Shown: in pieces, positions 43,801 through 51,530 of the stretch
Layout: each line of letters starts with the position of its first letter
How positions within the stretch are numbered: the first letter of the stretch is position 1
Source: Folioceros fuciformis
Lineage: Eukaryota > Anthocerotophyta > Anthocerotopsida > Anthocerotales
Direction: 5' to 3'
NCBI GenBank assembly: GCA_049999805.1
Contig: JBNGIO010006285.1
Location: forward strand, 21,008-85,007
Length of the DNA stretch: 64,000 bases
Position numbers and translations under genes: made by a program
The notes under the pieces: model-generated
The model's database searches: none
What the model saw: only the letters and a program-made list of their open reading frames with translations
What the model was told of the DNA's origin: nothing

Positions 43801-46800
43801 GAGCTTCCTCACAGGGCGTGTCCATTTCTGGGGAACCTCAAGTTCCCCTTGATGAGCACGGATATGCACCTGGCTCTCTTGGAAGTGAGAGACCTGTGAA
43901 GGAGAGGACGGATAAGGTGGAAGATGAGGTGAACATGAGCTCGACATCAGGTGCCGCTGATTCTGGATTAGACGTGTACGGATATGCACCTAACCCTCCT
44001 CGAAGTGAGAGACCTGTGAAGCAGAAAAAGGAGAAGGAGAAGATCAAACATGAGGTGAACAACAGCACAATATGCGATTCGGGTGTTTCTGGTATTGATG
44101 TGTATGGGTTTGGTTCTACGGACAAGGCTGGTGAATTGTTTGGAGCGTCCTCACAGGGCGTGTACATTTCTGGGGAACCTCAAGTTCCCCTACATGAGCA
44201 CGGATATGCACCTGACTCTCTTGGATGTGAGGGACCTGTGAAGGAGAGGACGGATAAGGTGGAAGATGAGGTGAACGTGAGCTCGACATCAGGTGCCGCG
44301 GATTCTGACTTAGATGTGTACGGATATGCACCTAACCCTCCTCGAAGTGAGAGACCTGGGAAGCAGAGAAAGGAGAAGATCAAATATGAGGTGAACAACG
44401 GCACAATATCCGAGCCGGGTGCTTCTGGTATTGATGTGTATGGGTTTGGTTCTCCTGACAAGGCTGGTGAATTGTTTGGATCGTCCTCACAGGGCTTGTC
44501 CATTCCTGGGGAACCTCAAGTTCCCCTACATGAGCATGGATATGCACGAGACCCTCCTGGAAGTGAGACACCTGTGAAGGAGAGGTCGGAGAAGGTGGAA
44601 GATGAGGTGAACATGAGCTCGACATCAGGTGCCGCTAACTCTGGGTTAGATGTGTATGGATATACACCTAACCCTCCTCGAACTGGGAGACCTGGGAAGC
44701 AGAGAAAGGAGAAGACGAAAAGTAAGGGGAACAACAGCACAATATCCGAGCGCAGTGCTTCTGGTATTGATGTGTATGGATTTAGTTCTCCAGACAGGGC
44801 CGGTGAATTGTTTGGGGCTTCCTCACAGGGCGTGTCCATTTCTGGGAAGCCTGAAGTTCCCCCACATGAGTACGGATATGCTCGTGACCCTCCTGGCAGT
44901 GTGAAGGAGGAGGAGAAGCAGAAGAGGCAAGACAAGGTGAACAGCAGCGCAACATCAGGCCCGGTTGCGTCTGGAATTGATGTGTATGGGTTCGGTTCTC
45001 GGGACAAGCTTGGTAACTTGGTGAGAACTTCCTCGCAGGGCGTGTCCATCCCTGGGGACCCTCAAGTTCCCCTAGACGTGAATGGATGTCCACCTAAAGC
45101 TTCTGGAAGTGAGGGACCTGTGAAGGAGGAACTGCATTCTGGAGAAGCCAAACTTTCCAACGTTTTGGAAGTCCCTCCGGAAGTTAAACGCTTCCCTAGC
45201 CTTCATTACCTTGATCACAGGAAGGCCGCCCGCGACAGAGCAGATCAAGACCAGATTGGTAGTACTCACAGTTTTCCGTTCTATGCTGATCAATCAGCTG
45301 AAAAGATCGAAAAGAAGGACCAAGAGGGAGAGGTTCAAATAGGAAGGCTGCAGGATGGGAACCAACGGCCACCTAACGATTTTGGGCTTGACAGTAAGGA
45401 GCCACAGGCCGAGGTTCAACTGGAGAGGCCGCAGGACTTGAACCGGGGGCACGCTGATGTTTTATTGCTCGATGGAACTGCTCAATCGCGAAGGCAGAGT
45501 TTTGGAAGCGCTATAAATGTGAAGGACTCCAGAGAGGATCTTGCAGCCGAAGAGAATGTGGAGGGGACAAACCAGTCAGCCAATGACTTTCAGGGGAGTT
45601 TGTTGCACCGAGATGAGCAACATGCTTTTGCCTCTGCTAGTATTGCTTCATCTACATCTTTCCGTGTGTCCTCCCAGCTATCTCCAAACGTGGGAAAGCT
45701 GGTACACCGTCCCCAGGCCCACGATGGCCTCAGTGACGATGAACCAAAGGCAAACTACGTCAGTCAGCAGGTGGAAGAAGTCAAGGAGAAACAGAAGCCT
45801 TCAAGAGATTCTCAAGAAAGTTTTCACGACTCCTTTAACCCTTCTGCTTCAGTTTATGTGGAAATGTCTAGCTCTCTTCAGAGTCACACACATGAGTCGG
45901 CCAGGATCCAGGAAGGAAAGGAACATAGTGAAGAAGTCGAGAAACCCTCTCTTACGCACCTTGATTCTTCTGCTCGGTTGCAACAGCAAACTGGTTTCAC
46001 ACCTTTCAGTCCCTATCCTGCCTATCACGCAGTCCTTGCATTTGGTGGGGAAGAGGCTCTGGACAGACTCAAGGAAGAGAGTGATGACAACTTGGCGGTT
46101 TCTGAACCAGCTTACCCTCCTATCATGCATCCCACGTTTGCTGTACCATCCGCCCCTCCTGAAGAACTGCTTCCTTCAGACAGTTCTCAATTTGGAAGTG
46201 TGTATCCTCCCCAGAGTGTTTATTCTCTTCACACCGCTTACCCTCCGCAGAATGTGTACCCCCCTACAAGTGTCTCGGCTGCCTATCCTCCTTACCCAGC
46301 TCATCTAGCTGCCGTTGCCCAAACTCCCCCGCCTGTGTTTCCGGTTTCCAATGTGCTGTCTCCGAATGAAAGTGAGTCAGATTCTGATACTGATGTTTCA
46401 ACCTATCCTCCCCGTCGTCCAGTGGTGCAACAAGCATATCCTCCCAGCAAGCCCACTAGTGTTAGTGCTTCAGCTTCAACGTCATCCGGCAGTTTGACAA
46501 GGCCATCCTACGAGGGAGCAAGGCCTAACAGTATTGGAAGTAATGATGGGTACGCTGACATTGGCTTGGGAAATACATACGGCAGTGCTTATGTCAAGGA
46601 TGAGAAGCGGAAGCAGCAGCAGCAAACATCAAGTTCCGCGTGGACAGTGGAGTATGCCGGAGCTCTTCCACCCTATCCTGGTGCATCACTCAGTGGTGGC
46701 GACTCTGGCTATGGTGCCTCAGCCCCCTCCTCCGATTATGGCAAGCATAAGGTGCAGCATATTCAGTTTGGCCAGCAGCAGCCTCACACTTCCGACTATC

Positions 46801-47276
46801 CCAAGCTGCATAGGCCACAAACTCCTGAGTATGGACAACATTCGACATCATCCTACAACAAGCCTGGATTATACCCTCCGGTGTACAGTCAGCCACAGGC
46901 ACAGCCACCACTAAGGTATGAACAGGCTCAGGCTCAGGCGCCCCACTCAGGGTGTGCGCAGGTGGATGTGCCTCAGCAAGCTCAAGCACACGGTAATCCG
47001 TATGTGGTTGGTCCTCCGACGCAAGGCTACAGACCAACCTCTCCATGGCTACCGGCTACCCCTCAGCAAGCACAGCCTTATCAGAATTATGTCCAGCAAC
47101 TCCCCGGTTACTCGTGGACAGTGCAACCAGCTGCCCCTGGGCATCATCAGCAGCCTAGTTATGGGTGGACAGGGCACCAATCCCATCCAAACCAGCACCA
47201 ACGGCCTGGATATGCTGGAAGCAGGCCACCTTATGGACAACCCGGATATCCGCCACCCAACCCGTATTACTACTGA
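40818..47276 (+). CDS. Giant disordered repeat protein 2 (GIDVYGFGS / LDVYGYAPNPP repeats)
   Basis: A single frame of 2152 residues; ATG 40818 is chosen over an in-frame GTG two codons earlier. It starts MGDGGGPTDLRRKLDAFHQN and then has the acidic SDDSDWDDSEGEESKEA, matching the position and character of SSDWYDSSDPDSDGD in the gene before it. A charged Glu/Arg-rich region follows, then about fifteen repeats (42310-45100) of two types: SGIDVYGFGSPDKAGELFGA followed by SSQGVSISGEPQVPLDE, and SGLDVYGYAPNPPRSERPVK. KKEKEKIKNKV linkers lie between them. From about residue 1730 the protein is Pro/Tyr/Gln-rich (YPPQSVYSLHTAYPPQ, YGQPGYPPPNPYYY at the end). No folded domain, signal peptide or membrane segment was seen. 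Shared layout, strand and adjacency make it a probable tandem duplicate of giant protein 1. Function unknown; self-association or condensate formation is only a guess from composition. Confidence 0.8.
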   Translation: MGDGGGPTDLRRKLDAFHQNLILLAGNASDDSDWDDSEGEESKEATTNEQDLTAAASAAAASSVSSDGECETEKRPTNTSPPPSFLQPQDLQQRIPARGKPQFPPSFELLSQSRVLGQRQRPDEPPPRPAAFQREEESREESGRQRSERSEDEGRERADSSSLREGVDAAQSKVLDQARSRKLVHLPAASRDDVEVAGEFEAGYEKRHDVEQEQRYKRHEPETTVPDVEQVSDKEWEKDIDHRDTKETSVTAILVDEGGRTRNEPPGSAQGPSFRFDPALLKIGSMVPRRAPVRQGVRQNLGQWGELRQGGALSPPRGYDASSLGFSFEPRAGQEVPERERHTGRWDHHPSSSSLVSESARKEGRTSYEHVYEVGAQVPGHGSEIQVSPGGETESPMMPLHGKGDSDHDADLDRELADLEAELDADLAKGGEDDDSEMLAGRRLPNVSRLYSTAGHVRFAASADPVVEQLPTSLFNLPADSEGTAGEKELGKPQEQGLSIPVEPQVSLDAYGYVPKPPGSGKPVKEKKEKVKDIVNRSTSDAVGSGIDVYGYGSRDKPGELSGASSQGMSIPGESPLPLDEFGDAPLGSGKRVKEKVTETTASDAAVPGIDVYMYSRDKPGEGYGVSSRVVSIPGDAEVHLDEYGFVPTPPGSGRLVKEKVNDKLKKSTTVDVVASGVDLYGFSSLDKPGELYEASSQSASIPEEPQVSLDEYGYAANPPGSERPTKEKKEKLKDKVKKRTPSEVAGSGIDVYGFGSLDKPGELCGSSSQGASIPGEPQVPLDDECGYDPDPRESETPVKDSAEKVEGKVNIISTSGAADSGLDAYGYAPNPPRSERPVKQKKEKEKIKNKVNNSTTTDLAASGIDVYGFGSPDKAGELFGASSQVVSISGEPQVPLDEYGYATGSLGSERPVKERTEKVEDEVNMSSTSGAADSGLDMYGYAPNPPRSERTVKQKKEKEKIKNKVNNSTISEPAASGIDVYGFGSPDKAGELFGASSQGVSISGEPQVPLDEHGYAPGSLGSERPVKERTDKVEDEVNMSSTSGAADSGLDVYGYAPNPPRSERPVKQKKEKEKIKHEVNNSTICDSGVSGIDVYGFGSTDKAGELFGASSQGVYISGEPQVPLHEHGYAPDSLGCEGPVKERTDKVEDEVNVSSTSGAADSDLDVYGYAPNPPRSERPGKQRKEKIKYEVNNGTISEPGASGIDVYGFGSPDKAGELFGSSSQGLSIPGEPQVPLHEHGYARDPPGSETPVKERSEKVEDEVNMSSTSGAANSGLDVYGYTPNPPRTGRPGKQRKEKTKSKGNNSTISERSASGIDVYGFSSPDRAGELFGASSQGVSISGKPEVPPHEYGYARDPPGSVKEEEKQKRQDKVNSSATSGPVASGIDVYGFGSRDKLGNLVRTSSQGVSIPGDPQVPLDVNGCPPKASGSEGPVKEELHSGEAKLSNVLEVPPEVKRFPSLHYLDHRKAARDRADQDQIGSTHSFPFYADQSAEKIEKKDQEGEVQIGRLQDGNQRPPNDFGLDSKEPQAEVQLERPQDLNRGHADVLLLDGTAQSRRQSFGSAINVKDSREDLAAEENVEGTNQSANDFQGSLLHRDEQHAFASASIASSTSFRVSSQLSPNVGKLVHRPQAHDGLSDDEPKANYVSQQVEEVKEKQKPSRDSQESFHDSFNPSASVYVEMSSSLQSHTHESARIQEGKEHSEEVEKPSLTHLDSSARLQQQTGFTPFSPYPAYHAVLAFGGEEALDRLKEESDDNLAVSEPAYPPIMHPTFAVPSAPPEELLPSDSSQFGSVYPPQSVYSLHTAYPPQNVYPPTSVSAAYPPYPAHLAAVAQTPPPVFPVSNVLSPNESESDSDTDVSTYPPRRPVVQQAYPPSKPTSVSASASTSSGSLTRPSYEGARPNSIGSNDGYADIGLGNTYGSAYVKDEKRKQQQQTSSSAWTVEYAGALPPYPGASLSGGDSGYGASAPSSDYGKHKVQHIQFGQQQPHTSDYPKLHRPQTPEYGQHSTSSYNKPGLYPPVYSQPQAQPPLRYEQAQAQAPHSGCAQVDVPQQAQAHGNPYVVGPPTQGYRPTSPWLPATPQQAQPYQNYVQQLPGYSWTVQPAAPGHHQQPSYGWTGHQSHPNQHQRPGYAGSRPPYGQPGYPPPNPYYY
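43260..44910 (+). repeat. Five higher-order coding repeats of about 340 bases
   Basis: Within the second giant gene the two half-repeat types alternate strictly, so the true unit is the pair. The landmark GGTGCCGCTGATTCTGG recurs near 43267, 43607, 43957, 44295 and 44630, a spacing of about 335-350 bases. Neighbouring copies are nearly identical in bases as well as in residues, which points to recent expansion or gene conversion. Confidence 0.9.
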
Positions 47277-47459
47277 CGCTCGTCTCTGTGACGTTCCTGG
47301 TGCTTGTTGAGGGCAAATGTCTCTGTCCCCTTGAATCGTGAATTTCTCCAGCTTGTGTTGCGGTGCCACTGACCTGCTGTTTAGACTACTCTCATCCAGA
47401 GTCCTGTTGTAATGTGCCGTATTCTAATGATAATCTCAAGAACAAATTCTCCAAAATTG

Positions 47460-47730
47460 GATGATCGGATTTGGAATTCTTGCGGAGCTAGACGGTAGGA
47501 AGTCTGCAAGCCAATTAAACGCGTAACACAGAATCTGTTCCGCCTCGCAGCACATCCGGCTGAAGGAATTTCCAACAAGCCGCGTGGATTGCACTCTCGA
47601 CTCGTCGAACTTGCTGTTTCCTGGACTCATAGTGACGGAGTTCAGCGCCTGTTACACAGCACGCAGATGCTGATGCAGCCGAAGCCTTACAAAACCGAGT
47701 TCAGTGCAACAGCGAGGTTCAGCTCATGGA
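47460..47730 (-). pseudogene. Fragment of an enoyl-ACP reductase gene (exon 3 region with introns)
   Basis: This stretch resembles 52985-53250 of the intact ENR gene in the same orientation. The shared parts include the exon 3 end, which reads SKFDESRV on the minus strand, and the neighbouring intron: GATGCTGATGCAGCC and TTCAGTGCAACAGCGA are common to both. Because intron sequence is kept, it came from DNA duplication and not from mRNA. The exon is disrupted. Confidence 0.75.
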
Positions 47731-48068
47731 TTGTGTGGCTGAAGCAAGTCTTGGCATAACCCTTCTGCGCTTTCCTTTTCGCACCATAGATGTAGCTGAA
47801 TCAGGCAGCAAACGAGCGAAAAAGCTTTGGGGTTATGGAATGACGAGAAGGCTAGATGGTGTGAATGTGCGGGTGAAGCTGCAAATGCAAGTGGAAAGTC
47901 CTTGTTCCACTTCTACCTCGAGTGCACGGTATTTCCTCACTGCTTGCCTGTAGGCTCTCATGCGGTTGCTGCTGGATTAGCTAAGTGCTGACCGGTGATA
48001 TCGACAGGGGCTTTAAGACGTTCTGCACCAAAGAATGGCTAGACGACGCTTTGGTTGCGTTGGTCCGA

Positions 48069-51032
48069 ATGGACCAGCAAGGAAGAGTGCCATCGGTGCT
48101 CATGTACAAGAAGCTGCTACAGGCCTGCATGAGAACCAAGGCCCTTGCTGAGACCAAGCAGGTACATGCCATTCTGAAAAAGCATAGATTGGAGTGCCAC
48201 AGAGTTTTGGGGGAGCTTGTGGTGACCTCTCTGGTCAATGGTGGCAGCTTTGCAGACGGGTGTGAGGTGTTTCAAAGGTTGTCTCACCGATCCGTTTTGT
48301 CATGGACATCCGTAATTTCGGGCTACATCAACGTTGGACGACCCAGGGAGGCTCTTGCATGCTACGAACAGATGATACAGGATGGTGTGGAGCCCAACAA
48401 GTACACATTTGTCAGTTTGGTCAAAGCGTGTAGCAAGCTGGAAGATTTGGAGGAGGGCAGGCGGATTCATGTTGCCACTGTGAGACATGGATTTGAATCA
48501 GACATATTCGTTGCCAGCACTTTGGTTAGCATGTATGCCAAGTGCCGAAGCATTGGGGATGCACAGGTGGTGTTTGATGGATTGTCCCAGCGCAATGTGG
48601 TGGTTTGGAATGCAATCCTTGCAGCATATGGTCAGCAGGGCAGAGGAGAAGAGGCTCTGCAATTATATGAGCGAATGCGACGGGAAGGGCATGATCCGGA
48701 CTCGCGCACCTTTGTCAGTGCTCTTCAAGCCTGTGGCAGCGTTGCGGAAAAGGAGGAAAGTATGCTTCTGGACGGGCAACATTTGAAGGTGGAGGCTTTG
48801 CAGAAGGGGAAGGAAGTACATGCTGAAACCATCCGAATGGGCTTTCAATCAGATGAGTTTGTCGTAGGTACTTTGGTCAGTATGTACGCAAAATGTGGGA
48901 GTTTCGTCGATGCCCAGCAAGTGTTCCATCTTGTGTCAAGAAACCAGGTGATAGCGTGGACCGCAATGCTCACAGCACATGCTCAGCAGGGCCAAGCGGA
49001 ACTGGCTTTGCAAATATATCAACGGATGCGAGAGGAAGGGGTGAGGCTAGAGTCACGAGCCTTTATCAGTGCTCTCCAAGCATGTTGCACCCTGGCAGAG
49101 AGTGAGGAAGGTGTTCTGCTGGATGGACAAAAAGTGAAGGTGACATCATTACACGTGGGGAAGGGAGTGCATGCTGGAGCCACAGAAATGGGTTTCCAGG
49201 CAGACATCCTCGTTGGAAACACTTTGGTCAGCACGTTTGCAAAGTGTGGGAGCATACCTGATGCGTGCGAGGTGTTCAATGAACTGCCCAAAAAAGATGT
49301 AGTGTCATGGACTGCGATGATTACAGCCTTTGCTCAGCGGGGGCATGGAGAGCAAGCTCTGCTGCTATTCTGGACGATGCAATGCGAAGTCGGGATAAGT
49401 CCAAATGAATGGACGTTTGTCAGTGCCCTCCAAGCATGCTGCAGCCTAGCAGATACAGAAGAAGGGGTTCTAACATACGGGGAAAATGTGAAGGTGGATT
49501 CGCTGCAAAAAGGTAAAAAAGTACATGCTGCAGCTACTGAGAGTGGTTTTGATTCAGATGGATTTGTTGGTTGCTCTTTGGTCAGTATGTATGCAAAGAG
49601 TGGGAGCATCAGGGATGCCGAACAGATATTCGATGATACGGGCCAACGCAGTCTGGTATTATGGAATGTGATGATAACATCGTATGCTGAGCACAACCAA
49701 GGAGCAAGGGCCTGGCAGACCTACTTACAAATGCAACAAGAAGGGGTGGAACCAGACGTTCGGACATTTGTCAGTGCACTCCAAGCATGTGGCTCCAATG
49801 CAGACTCTGAGAAAGGTGCTTATATGGACAGGCAAGTTGTGAAGGTAGATGCACTCAGGCAAGCCAAGGTGATCCACGCGAAAGCTGCAAGCCTTGGCGT
49901 TGCATCAGACATGTTTCTCAGTAGCGTGCTGCTCAGCACCTATGCAAGGTGCGGAAGCCTCAGGGATGCGGAACTGGTCTTTGACAGTTTGTTGCTGCGT
50001 GATGTGGTTTCATGGACGGTCATGATGGGAGCCTACGTTCAGCAAGGGCAAGGGCAGAAGGTGTTGCAACTCTATGCCGGGATGCAAGCAGCCGGTTTGC
50101 AGCTAGATGAGGCAACTTTTGTGGCTGTCCTGGAAGCCTGTAGCATCACAGGTGCCTTGGACATCTGCGTGCACACTCACCAAACGATCATAGAGACTGG
50201 ATATGACTGCACAATGTCTGTGGCAAACAGCCTGATTCATGCCTATGGCAAATGTGGGAGCATGGTGGATGCACAACACGTGTTCGAGTCACTCTCTCAC
50301 CCGGATGTGGTGTCCTGGACAGCACTGATTGCTGGGTACGCAAGACTAGGAGACTACAGCACCAGCAAACAACGCTTCAAGGAAATGTGCCTCGCAGGCA
50401 CGAACCCAAATGCAGTCACATTTCTTGCACTGCTCAGTTCATGCAGTCATGCTGGCTTGGTGGACGAAGGGTTGCAGCTTTTTGAGAGTATGACTCGCGA
50501 CCATGGCCTGTCGGCCACCTTGGAGCACTATGCTTGTGTGATTGACCTTGTCGGTCGTGCAGGACTGCTGAGCAAGGCCGCAGAATTGCTTGTCCAAATG
50601 CCCATGCAGCCTGATCTGCCTGTATGGATGTGTCTGCTGGCTGCCTGCCGCAAACACGGCAACGCGGAGCTGGGAAGGCGAGCCTTTAATGCTGCAGTGG
50701 CATTAGAACCGACGCATGCTCCGGCTTACTTGCTCATGTCGAACATCTACGCTGATGCCGGCTTGTGGGAGCGTGCAAAGGAAATTGAAGACCTAAGGCG
50801 CAGATCTGTTCCCTGGCAGCAGCCCGGCAAGAGCTGGATCGAGCACGAGGAAGAGATGCACACATTCTTGGTACGAGACAAGAGGCACAGAAAGGAGGCA
50901 TTATTGTATACCTTGCTGACAGATTTAAGCAAAGATGTGTACCTATTTCAATCTCGGAAACGACAAGTGAACGAACTGGCAACTTGTAATGATCTCCAAA
51001 TCGGCTTGATGCTACAAAATCCATCATGTTAG
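48069..51032 (+). CDS. PPR-2: long PLS-class pentatricopeptide repeat protein ending in E/E+ motifs
   Basis: A frame of 987 residues from the first in-frame ATG, open from 47985 but closed upstream by TAA at 47982. It holds more than twenty PPR motifs in P-L-S order (VSMYAKCGSFVDAQQVF, DVVSWTAMITAFAQRG, VSALQACCSLAD). The E region is MCLLAACRKHGNAELGRRAF and the E+ block is PGKSWIEHEEEMHTFLVRD. It stops about 45 residues later with no DYW domain. Four L motifs carry an insert of the type LLDGQHLKVEALQKGKEVHA. The likely role is organelle RNA binding and C-to-U editing with a DYW partner. The start has no convincing targeting peptide; a missing 5' exon is possible, and the frame at 47726-47953 is a weak candidate. 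It is convergent with ENR, 498 bases apart. Confidence 0.9.
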   Translation: MDQQGRVPSVLMYKKLLQACMRTKALAETKQVHAILKKHRLECHRVLGELVVTSLVNGGSFADGCEVFQRLSHRSVLSWTSVISGYINVGRPREALACYEQMIQDGVEPNKYTFVSLVKACSKLEDLEEGRRIHVATVRHGFESDIFVASTLVSMYAKCRSIGDAQVVFDGLSQRNVVVWNAILAAYGQQGRGEEALQLYERMRREGHDPDSRTFVSALQACGSVAEKEESMLLDGQHLKVEALQKGKEVHAETIRMGFQSDEFVVGTLVSMYAKCGSFVDAQQVFHLVSRNQVIAWTAMLTAHAQQGQAELALQIYQRMREEGVRLESRAFISALQACCTLAESEEGVLLDGQKVKVTSLHVGKGVHAGATEMGFQADILVGNTLVSTFAKCGSIPDACEVFNELPKKDVVSWTAMITAFAQRGHGEQALLLFWTMQCEVGISPNEWTFVSALQACCSLADTEEGVLTYGENVKVDSLQKGKKVHAAATESGFDSDGFVGCSLVSMYAKSGSIRDAEQIFDDTGQRSLVLWNVMITSYAEHNQGARAWQTYLQMQQEGVEPDVRTFVSALQACGSNADSEKGAYMDRQVVKVDALRQAKVIHAKAASLGVASDMFLSSVLLSTYARCGSLRDAELVFDSLLLRDVVSWTVMMGAYVQQGQGQKVLQLYAGMQAAGLQLDEATFVAVLEACSITGALDICVHTHQTIIETGYDCTMSVANSLIHAYGKCGSMVDAQHVFESLSHPDVVSWTALIAGYARLGDYSTSKQRFKEMCLAGTNPNAVTFLALLSSCSHAGLVDEGLQLFESMTRDHGLSATLEHYACVIDLVGRAGLLSKAAELLVQMPMQPDLPVWMCLLAACRKHGNAELGRRAFNAAVALEPTHAPAYLLMSNIYADAGLWERAKEIEDLRRRSVPWQQPGKSWIEHEEEMHTFLVRDKRHRKEALLYTLLTDLSKDVYLFQSRKRQVNELATCNDLQIGLMLQNPSC

Positions 51033-51530
51033 CTATCATGGTATAGCAATCTTTCTCTGAACATCTCCACTCATAAACTGAAATATGATATGTACGTTTC
51101 AAAGTCAGTACAATCTAAAGAACATGTCTTTGAAAAAAGGAATCTTTTCCAATTTTCGTCTTTGTGGTTAATGGGAGATTGATAGGAATGCCCTTCTAGC
51201 CGCTCAGTGTCTAACTTAAGGACATCTTGTTTGAAACGAGATGGTGTTCTCATTAGAAAGACCTAGCTTGAAAGGGAAGGGTTTCTCGTCAGCCCCCGAC
51301 CCAAAGGCAAAATGGAAAGGCGTAGGCTAGATTAGGGGGCAGAGAGGGCCGATATTATGTATGTTTCTGTAGGAAATACGGCCTCCATGGTTTAAAAACT
51401 TATACAAATCATTTAAAAGCAAAAGGCTACTATGGGGGTAGACTTGGTGTGCCATAAACAAACCGCTCAAAGGTGGGGGGTCACGTGGACAAAACTGTCT
51501 TTCTCGAGACGAGAATTTGCACTCTCTTGT
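51033..51530. other. Convergent 3' spacer between PPR-2 and ENR
   Basis: Contains the 3' ends of both genes. No gene or repeat recognised. Confidence 0.5.
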
